The notes under the pieces are model-generated. The model was not told the origin of the DNA. It worked only from the letters and a program-made list of their open reading frames with translations, and made no database searches. Shown in pieces: positions 58,095 through 64,000 of a stretch of DNA of 64,000 nucleotides. This DNA comes from Gammaproteobacteria bacterium (GTDB taxonomy: Bacteria > Pseudomonadota > Gammaproteobacteria > Steroidobacterales > Steroidobacteraceae): positions 154,590 to 218,589 of the forward strand of contig PLUE01000022.1 in assembly GCA_003164785.1 (NCBI GenBank). The letters run 5' to 3'. Each line of letters begins with the position of its first letter. The stretch's first letter is position 1. A program made the translations under genes and the position numbers.

Positions 58095-59900
58095 ATGAAC
58101 GACACGAGCCCCCCGCACGAGACGAATCTTTTGATCGCCAACCTCCGCCGGCGATATCTCGAGGAACTCGACACACCCACCCGCGTGATGGTGCGGCTGC
58201 TCGAGACTTTCGGTGCGGCGGACCCGCGCAATGTCTGGATCACCCGGCTGACCCCGGACCAGGTCATGGCCTATGTCGCCGCGCTCGATCCCAGCGCCAT
58301 CGGGAGGCTGCCGCTCTACGGCATCCCGTTCGTCATCAAGGACAACATCGACCTGGCCGGCGTGCCCACGACCGCCGGGTGCCCCGACTACGCCTACATG
58401 CCCGAACGCTCGGCCACCGTGGTGCAAAGGCTCATCGACGCCGGCGCGATCCCGCTGGGTAAGACCAACCTGGACCAGTTCGCGACCGGTTTGGTGGGCG
58501 CCCGCTCGCCATACGGGCCGTGTCGCAACAGCTTCGACGCCGGGTTCATCTCCGGCGGGTCGAGTTCAGGTTCCGCCGTTGCCGTCGCCACCGGCCTTGC
58601 GAGCTTCTCCCTGGGCACCGACACCGCCGGCTCCGGTCGGGTGCCCGCCGCCTTCAACAACCTCGTCGGCTTGAAGCCCAGCACGGGTCGTCTGAGCACG
58701 CACGGCGTGGTGCCCGCGTGCCGCTCGCTCGATTGCGTCTCCATCTTTGCGCTGACCAGCGAGGATGCTGCGGTCGTGCTCGAGGCGGCCGAAGGATACG
58801 ATGCGCTCGACCCTTATTCGCGCAAGGTGGGCAACCGCACGCTGCGTGGCACACGCGTCGGCGTTCCTCGGCGGGATCAGCGCCAGTTCTTCGGCGACGG
58901 CGCGTACGCGACGCTGTTCGATCGGGCCGTGGATCAGTTCGCGGCGCTGGGCGCAACGACCATCGAAGTCGACATTGCGCCCTTTCTCGAGGCCGCGCGG
59001 CTGTTATACGAAGGACCCTGGATTGCCGAACGTTACGCCGCGGTCGGCGCGTTCGCCGAGTCGCATCCCGACTCCCTGTACCCCGTCACGCGCCGGATCA
59101 TCGAGGCCGGCAAGCAGCCGACCGCCGCGGCCGCGTTTCGCGGCGAGTACCAGCTCAAGCAGCTCGCACGATCGAGCGAGACCGTCTGGTCGCAGATCGA
59201 TCTGTTGGTGACGCCCACCGCTGGAACCATCTACGCGCTCACCGATGTCGAAGGGGATCCGATACACCTCAATGCGAATCTCGGTTACTACACCAACTTC
59301 ATGAACCTGTTGGATCTGGCGGGCGTTGCGGTTCCCGCCGGTTTCCGTCCCGATGGCCTGCCCTTCGGCATCACGCTCGTGGGGCCGCGCGACGCGGACT
59401 ATGCCTTGCTCGAGATGGCCGGACGGTTTCAACGAGCATCGAACCTCGAACTCGGCGCGCTGGGTCTCGCGGTGCCGCACGGCGAATCGCCGCCGCGGCT
59501 GCGCGACGGCTATATCGCCATGGCAGTGTGCGGCGCACACATGGATGGCCTGCCGCTCAATCATCAACTGCGCGAACGCGACGGCTATCTGCTGGAGGCG
59601 ACGCACACCGCGCCGCAATATCGATTGTTCTCATTGCCCGGCGGGCCGCCCCGTCGGCCCGGATTGATCCGCGTCGCCGAAGACGGTCAAGCCATCGACG
59701 TCGAGGTGTGGGCCTTGTCCGCGGAACACGCCGGCTCCTTTCTGGCCGGCATTCCCGCGCCACTGGGCATCGGCAAGGTCGAGCTCGAATCGGGCAGATG
59801 GGTGCCCGGCTTCATCTGCGAAGGCTACGCCGCCGATGGCGCCGCGGACATCACGAGTTACGGCGGCTGGCGCGCATACATGAAGGCAGCATCGCTGTAA
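58095..59900 (+). CDS. atzF: allophanate hydrolase
   Basis: A 601-residue amidase-signature enzyme. Catalytic Lys is in VIKDNIDLAG (near residue 81), cis-Ser in ISGGSSSGSAVAVA and nucleophile Ser in LGTDTAGSGRVPAA. The C-terminal AtzF domain (about 470-601) is present, with MDGLPLNHQLRERDGYLL and GFICEGYAADGAADIT; it distinguishes it from ordinary amidases. It hydrolyses allophanate to ammonia and CO2, the last step after the carboxylase and deiminase. It is divergent from the riboswitch operon, so it is not under that riboswitch. No strong ribosome binding site was seen. Confidence 0.94.
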   Translation: MNDTSPPHETNLLIANLRRRYLEELDTPTRVMVRLLETFGAADPRNVWITRLTPDQVMAYVAALDPSAIGRLPLYGIPFVIKDNIDLAGVPTTAGCPDYAYMPERSATVVQRLIDAGAIPLGKTNLDQFATGLVGARSPYGPCRNSFDAGFISGGSSSGSAVAVATGLASFSLGTDTAGSGRVPAAFNNLVGLKPSTGRLSTHGVVPACRSLDCVSIFALTSEDAAVVLEAAEGYDALDPYSRKVGNRTLRGTRVGVPRRDQRQFFGDGAYATLFDRAVDQFAALGATTIEVDIAPFLEAARLLYEGPWIAERYAAVGAFAESHPDSLYPVTRRIIEAGKQPTAAAAFRGEYQLKQLARSSETVWSQIDLLVTPTAGTIYALTDVEGDPIHLNANLGYYTNFMNLLDLAGVAVPAGFRPDGLPFGITLVGPRDADYALLEMAGRFQRASNLELGALGLAVPHGESPPRLRDGYIAMAVCGAHMDGLPLNHQLRERDGYLLEATHTAPQYRLFSLPGGPPRRPGLIRVAEDGQAIDVEVWALSAEHAGSFLAGIPAPLGIGKVELESGRWVPGFICEGYAADGAADITSYGGWRAYMKAASL

Positions 59901-60154
59901 TGCGCCTCGATGTAATGTATCGAGCACGCGCGGGCGTCTGTTGCTGCGGTGCGGATGCTGCGGCATGTCCCGCTCACTGGACGCGCAGCCCGTATCGCGG
60001 TATGCTCGCGGCAGCTAAATTCAGGTTGGCGCTCGGTCAGTGCCACCTTTAGCTTGGCGTACGAATTCGGCGCACCTTTATTTACCCCCCTCGCTGCTGA
60101 CCGCTGCAGAGCTAGATGCTCTGTCGTGCGAGTCCAAATTTCTTAAGGATCTAA

Positions 60155-61450
60155 ATGTCATTTTCCGATCTCGGGCTTTCGCCCGAATTGCTGCGTGCTG
60201 TCGCCGATAAGGGCTACGACACTCCCTCCCCCATTCAAGCCCAAGCCATTCCGGCGGTCATGTCCGGTCGCGATGTCCTGGCGGGCGCCCAAACGGGCAC
60301 CGGCAAGACGGCCAGCTTCGTGCTGCCCATTTTGCAGCGCCTTCTCAACGATACCGAACATGGCACCAGCCGCGCGCCGCGCGCGCTCGTACTCACGCCG
60401 ACCCGCGAATTGGCGGCCCAGGTCGCGCAGAGCTCACGCGACTACGGCAAGTATGTGCAGTTGCACACCTACCAGGTGTTCGGCGGTGTCAGCATCAATC
60501 CGCAGATCAGCAACCTTCGCAGCGGCTGCGATGTGCTGGTCGCCACCCCCGGCCGCTTGCTCGATCTGGCGCAGCAGCGCTGCGTCGATTTGTCGAAGGT
60601 CCAGGTGCTGGTGCTCGACGAAGCCGATCGCATGCTCGACATGGGTTTCATCAACGACATCCGGAAGATCATCCGGTTGCTGCCGCAGAAGCGCCAGAAC
60701 CTGTTGTTCTCCGCCACCTATTCGGATGACATCCGAGGCCTGGCCGAGAAGCTTCTGCATGATCCCCTTTCCATCCAGGTCGCACCGCGTAACGCCGCCA
60801 TCGAGTTGGTGGAGCAACGCGCCTACCGTGTCCAGAAGGAACAGAAGCGTCACCTGCTCGTCCATCTGATCCAGGAAGGACAGTGGCACCAGGTGCTGGT
60901 GTTCACGCGCACCAAGCATGGTGCGAACCGCCTCACGCAACAGCTCGAGGGCGCCGGCATCAAGGCCGCCGCCATTCATGGCAACAAGAGCCAGGCAGCT
61001 CGCGTCAAGGCCCTCGAGATGTTCAAGAAGGGACAGGTCACGGCCTTGGTCGCCACCGAAGTCGCCGCACGCGGCCTCGACATCAAGGAACTGCCTCAGG
61101 TGGTGAACTACGAACTGCCCAACGTCCCCGAGGACTACGTGCATCGCATCGGCCGGACGGGTCGCGCGGGCGCCGCCGGCGAAGCGATTTCGCTGGTCTC
61201 CGGGGACGAAGCCGGCCTGCTGCGCGACATCGAGCGCGTGCTTCGACGAACGATTCCGGTGGTCCAGACACCCGTCTTCAAGATCCTCGAGTCGGCGCCG
61301 ATGCCGGCCGGCCAGGGCAGCCGGGGTGGAGACCGTCCCGCTGGCGATCGTCCGCCGGGCCAGAATCGTCCGCAAGGAAACTCGCATGGCAACCGCGGCC
61401 GCGACACCCGGCGCAGCCCGGGCCAGCAACAGCGGGGCCGTTTCAACTAA
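60155..61450 (+). CDS. rhlE: DEAD-box RNA helicase RhlE
   Basis: A 431-residue helicase. The Q motif region ([19 protein letters not shown]), motif [12 protein letters not shown], motif [15 protein letters not shown], motif III SAT and motif [12 protein letters not shown] are intact. A basic Gly/Arg/Pro-rich tail (about 385-431) follows, as in RhlE. AAGGAT lies 7 bases upstream of the ATG. It unwinds RNA in ribosome assembly or mRNA turnover. Confidence 0.93.
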   Translation: MSFSDLGLSPELLRAVADKGYDTPSPIQAQAIPAVMSGRDVLAGAQTGTGKTASFVLPILQRLLNDTEHGTSRAPRALVLTPTRELAAQVAQSSRDYGKYVQLHTYQVFGGVSINPQISNLRSGCDVLVATPGRLLDLAQQRCVDLSKVQVLVLDEADRMLDMGFINDIRKIIRLLPQKRQNLLFSATYSDDIRGLAEKLLHDPLSIQVAPRNAAIELVEQRAYRVQKEQKRHLLVHLIQEGQWHQVLVFTRTKHGANRLTQQLEGAGIKAAAIHGNKSQAARVKALEMFKKGQVTALVATEVAARGLDIKELPQVVNYELPNVPEDYVHRIGRTGRAGAAGEAISLVSGDEAGLLRDIERVLRRTIPVVQTPVFKILESAPMPAGQGSRGGDRPAGDRPPGQNRPQGNSHGNRGRDTRRSPGQQQRGRFN

Positions 61451-61556
61451 CGGCCTTCGGGGCGTCCTACGGCGCCTCGGCCGCCTGGAAAGGCACCTTC
61501 GACGTCCAGGCCTGGGGTACGCTTGCCCCGGCCTGGAATTGATCGAGCTTCACCTC

Positions 61557-62447
61557 ATGCAGAAATCTGCTCAATACATCGCCCTGTCGCTGCTGCTGCT
61601 GGGCCTGCTGTTCGTCTGCTATATCGCGGCGCGCAGCTACTGGGACGAGCGCAAGGACTATGTCCGCACGCGCTCCACCGACATGTCCAAACATCCCGAG
61701 CGGACCGGCATTCCAGGTCTCGGAGAGATATCCTTTGCCGCCCCCGGTGGCCCGTCGATCGCCGCCTGGTATGCGCCGCCGTCGACGACCCGTGCCGCGA
61801 TCGTGCTGGTCCATGGAGTCGATGCCGAACGCTCGTCGTTGTTGTTCGAGACCCGCGTCTTGGCGCAGGCCGGCTTCGGCGTTCTTGCGCTGGATCTGCC
61901 GGGTCAGGGAGCCAGCGGCGGCAAGACCGAGTGGGGCGTTCCCGAACGACGCGCCATCAGCGCCGCGGTCACGTGGCTGACACACCGCCCCGGGATCGAT
62001 CCGAACCGCATCGGGGCTTTCGGCCTGTCCATGGGCGCATACGTGCTGGCCCAGGCGGCGGCGGTCGACAAGAGAATCTCGGCCGTCGCGCTGGCCGCAT
62101 CCCCCAACGATGTGGTCGAGTTCAACTGGTTGGCGACCGGCCGCTGGGGCCTGCTCAGCCAATATCCAACCTATTGGGCGCTGCGAGCCGCGGGAACGCC
62201 GGTGGACATGCTGCCGAAGGATATCGTGGGCGAGATCGCGCCCCGGCCACTGCTGATCGTGCAGGGCGATCAAGATGGACTGGTTCCCGAATGGATGGCC
62301 CGGCAGCTGTACGTGGCGGCGCGCGAGCCCAAAGATCTGTACATCGTGCGCGGTGCGCACCATGCCGATTACTCATCGGTGGCGCCGCTCGAGTACCGCA
62401 CCCGCCTGACCGACTTCTATCTGAGAACGCTCACCCGGGGCGAGTGA
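61557..62447 (+). CDS. membrane-anchored alpha/beta hydrolase
   Basis: A 296-residue protein. An N-terminal membrane anchor (about 8-24, IALSLLLLGLLFVCYIA) is followed by an alpha/beta hydrolase fold. VLVHGVDAERSS is the oxyanion region, GLSMGAYVLAQ holds nucleophile Ser, LLIVQGDQDGLVPEW holds Asp and RGAHHADY holds His. The substrate is unknown. ATG at 61557 is chosen; the frame open from 61326 overlaps rhlE. Its end overlaps a convergent gene by 17 bases. Confidence 0.82.
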   Translation: MQKSAQYIALSLLLLGLLFVCYIAARSYWDERKDYVRTRSTDMSKHPERTGIPGLGEISFAAPGGPSIAAWYAPPSTTRAAIVLVHGVDAERSSLLFETRVLAQAGFGVLALDLPGQGASGGKTEWGVPERRAISAAVTWLTHRPGIDPNRIGAFGLSMGAYVLAQAAAVDKRISAVALAASPNDVVEFNWLATGRWGLLSQYPTYWALRAAGTPVDMLPKDIVGEIAPRPLLIVQGDQDGLVPEWMARQLYVAAREPKDLYIVRGAHHADYSSVAPLEYRTRLTDFYLRTLTRGE

Positions 62448-63444
62448 CCGGACCGCGCAACGAACGCACCCACCGCTTCACGGCCCGCGGCGGCGTCGAC
62501 AGCCGCGTCAGCCCCGAGAACAGAATTTCACCCGGCGTCGTCGGATTCGATTTCGACACCATGCCGATGCCGGCCTTTTTCAGCCCGTCGCGCATCATGG
62601 ATTGGCCCGGCGGCGTGGGCCGCATGCCAAACCGACGCAGGTAATGATTGACCTGATAAACACGCGCCACCCGATCCAGCGGCCTCAGACAAAAGCCGAT
62701 GCTCACGCTGATCGACACGTCGTCACCGTTCTGCACCCAATGCGGCGCCAAGGGCGGTTGGTGCACCACCTTGCCCGGCGTCAGATGAAACACGCTGGCG
62801 CGGTTTTCCAGATCCGGTCGATATTGAGCCGCCTCGAAATCGCCCGCGTAGAAACTCTCGATTTGCTCCATTGGCACGACTTCCCGGTCGCTGGGATCGA
62901 ACAGGTGCACATGCTTGGATCCGCGAATCTGCATCAGGAAGTTCGACTCATGGTCGATGTGATACGGCGTCAGCACCCTCGGTGACGTCAGGAACACCGT
63001 CATCGCCGCCCACGTGATTTTGTGGAGCAAGGGTTGGCCGGACCGCTGCTCCACTTCGCGCAGCACGGTCTGCAAGACCTCATTGTATTCCGCATCGATG
63101 GTATCGGCGCTGGTCAGCTTCAGCCACACATTGGCCTCGGAGATCTGCTGGACCGTCTCGGCGAGGCGTTCCTTGAGCGGCATACCGCTGAATTTGGCAT
63201 CGGCCAACGACGTCTTACCGACGCGCGTGGTGACGTTCTTGGGGTTGCCCTGCTCCAGCATCTTCTCGGCGACCGCCGCAAGACGCTGCACGCTGAACAG
63301 CGAGCTGTTGCCCAGCTCATGACCGAACATGAACGGCTGTACGTTGTATTTTTCCTTGAACTCTGGCGTATCGACCAGCAGCGCGCTGTTGCTGCCGGCA
63401 CGCCCCATTTTTTGTTGGAATTCTGACGCGGCGGGCCACATCAT
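62431..63444 (-). CDS. cupin/JmjC-like 2OG-oxygenase family protein
   Basis: A 337-residue protein. A jelly-roll metal-binding pattern is visible: TPYHIDHESNFLMQIRGSKH (H-x-D) with VHLFDPSDRE, and the distal APHWVQNGDDVSISVS supplies the second His. This fits the cupin-8/JmjC-type 2-oxoglutarate oxygenases. Two adjacent ATGs (63444, 63441) follow GGGGGA. It is encoded next to galU, near no obvious substrate protein; hydroxylation of a protein or small molecule is possible. Confidence 0.75.
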   Translation of the reverse strand: MMWPAASEFQQKMGRAGSNSALLVDTPEFKEKYNVQPFMFGHELGNSSLFSVQRLAAVAEKMLEQGNPKNVTTRVGKTSLADAKFSGMPLKERLAETVQQISEANVWLKLTSADTIDAEYNEVLQTVLREVEQRSGQPLLHKITWAAMTVFLTSPRVLTPYHIDHESNFLMQIRGSKHVHLFDPSDREVVPMEQIESFYAGDFEAAQYRPDLENRASVFHLTPGKVVHQPPLAPHWVQNGDDVSISVSIGFCLRPLDRVARVYQVNHYLRRFGMRPTPPGQSMMRDGLKKAGIGMVSKSNPTTPGEILFSGLTRLSTPPRAVKRWVRSLRGPVTRPG

Positions 63445-63546
63445 TGATTTAATCCCCCGTCCTGAAAAACCCCGGCTATTTTGCCTACAGTTCAGCAATT
63501 CACTGAATGCTGCCGTCGGAGATATATCACAGCCGTGCCGATTTTA

Positions 63547-63561
63547 TTGCAATTATTGCAA
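63547..63561. promoter_or_regulatory. palindrome TTGCAA-TTA-TTGCAA upstream of the cupin-like gene
   Basis: Two TTGCAA half-sites, each self-complementary, lie 3 bases apart in an AT-rich stretch about 103 bases upstream of the minus-strand cupin-like gene. It may be an operator or promoter element. No matching regulator is known in the window. Confidence 0.25.
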
Positions 63562-63613
63562 AAATGCCCGCCAATACCGCTCTGTGGCCGTTATGTTCAA
63601 CCGCTTCGCGGGT

Positions 63614-64000
63614 TCAAAGCGTGGCCGCGAATTTCTTCAAATAGACGGCGAACTCATCGCCCAGTCTTGGATGGTTGAGGGCGTATTCCACGGTTGCCTG
63701 CAGGTAGCCCAGCTTGCTGCCGCAATCGTAACGCTTGCCCTCGAATTCGAACGCATATACCGGCTCCCGCTGCATCAAACGCGCGATGCCGTCGGTGAGC
63801 TGGATCTCGCCGCCCGCGCCCTTGCCGATTTTTGCCAGGTCTTCGAAGATCGAGCCGGAGAGCACATATCGGCCGACCACCGCCAGCGTCGAGGCCGCTT
63901 TCTCCGGTTTCGGCTTTTCGACGATATGCGAAATCTTCCCGAGTTTCGGCGCCACCTCTCTTTCGAGGGTCACGATCCCGTACTTGTCGGTATCCTGCTT
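63614..64000 (-). CDS. galU: UTP-glucose-1-phosphate uridylyltransferase, C-terminal part (5' end outside window)
   Basis: The minus strand is open to the window edge, so only about 129 C-terminal residues are seen. KYGIVTLE, IVEKPKPEKA, VVGRYVLSGSIFEDL, GEIQLTDGI and RYDCGSKLGYLQATVEYAL are all diagnostic of bacterial GalU. An apparent start at 63973 is an internal GTG. The product, UDP-glucose, feeds exopolysaccharide and LPS synthesis encoded elsewhere in the window. Confidence 0.95.
   Translation of the reverse strand, partial: KQDTDKYGIVTLEREVAPKLGKISHIVEKPKPEKAASTLAVVGRYVLSGSIFEDLAKIGKGAGGEIQLTDGIARLMQREPVYAFEFEGKRYDCGSKLGYLQATVEYALNHPRLGDEFAVYLKKFAATL

Noticed and set aside
63597-63618. 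Intrinsic terminator at the end of galU
   Set aside because: The stem has a bulge and no T-tract follows in the galU direction.

Overview
The window is a GC-rich bacterial chromosome segment, most likely from a gammaproteobacterium of the Xanthomonadales/Nevskiales/Steroidobacter type. The placement rests on the conserved block thrS-infC-rpmI-rplT-pheS-pheT-ihfA-merR-like-tRNA-Pro, on ADP-heptose genes, on a GlcB/GlcG pair and on the gene content generally. It is inferred from gene order and protein resemblance only; no marker gene was compared.

Layout. Positions 1-10.7 kb: a minus-strand exopolysaccharide cluster with EpsE/EpsF/EpsG-type export and chain-length proteins, three glycosyltransferases, a Wzx-like flippase, a 2OG-Fe(II) oxygenase and an anchored SGNH hydrolase. 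A good sigma-54-type promoter lies in front of one glycosyltransferase. Positions 10.7-16.1 kb: a tightly coupled ADP-heptose operon (AGE-family protein, hldE, family-9 glycosyltransferase, gmhB, hldD). Positions 16.3-19.3 kb: a trimethylamine-dehydrogenase-family flavoprotein followed by a beta-hydroxyacid dehydrogenase. Positions 19.3-25.1 kb: an unassigned membrane protein, then a coupled cassette of a YbhN-type membrane protein, a HAD-UbiA fusion, DprE1-like and DprE2-like proteins. This is the mycobacterial toolkit for polyprenyl-phosphate arabinose in a Gram-negative setting. Positions 25.4-40 kb: bioF, three tRNAs, the translation block, an FHA coiled-coil protein, uvrB and aspC.

Positions 39.9-42.1 kb look like a small plastic region: an aldo/keto reductase remnant, tRNA-Asn, two 140-bp repeats each carrying a copy of the tRNA 3' tail, a VapBC pair and two small exported proteins. 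Positions 42.2-48.9 kb: an MBL-fold hydrolase, malate synthase G with GlcG, an amidase, a membrane protein and an M23 lipoprotein.

Positions 49-59.9 kb hold a complete guanidine-utilisation locus. A guanidine-I (ykkC) riboswitch precedes two carboxyguanidine deiminase subunits, a 1210-residue carboxylase that would usually be labelled urea carboxylase, and an ABC transporter. A YqjM-type flavin reductase is coupled to the transporter end, and allophanate hydrolase is divergent. Together these would import guanidine, carboxylate it, deiminate it to allophanate and release ammonia and CO2. Positions 60-64 kb: RhlE helicase, an alpha/beta hydrolase, a cupin/JmjC-like protein and the 3' part of galU, which would supply UDP-glucose for the polysaccharide genes.

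The items most worth attention are the guanidine locus, the DprE/UbiA cassette, the tRNA-tail repeats and the divergent TMADH-family enzyme.
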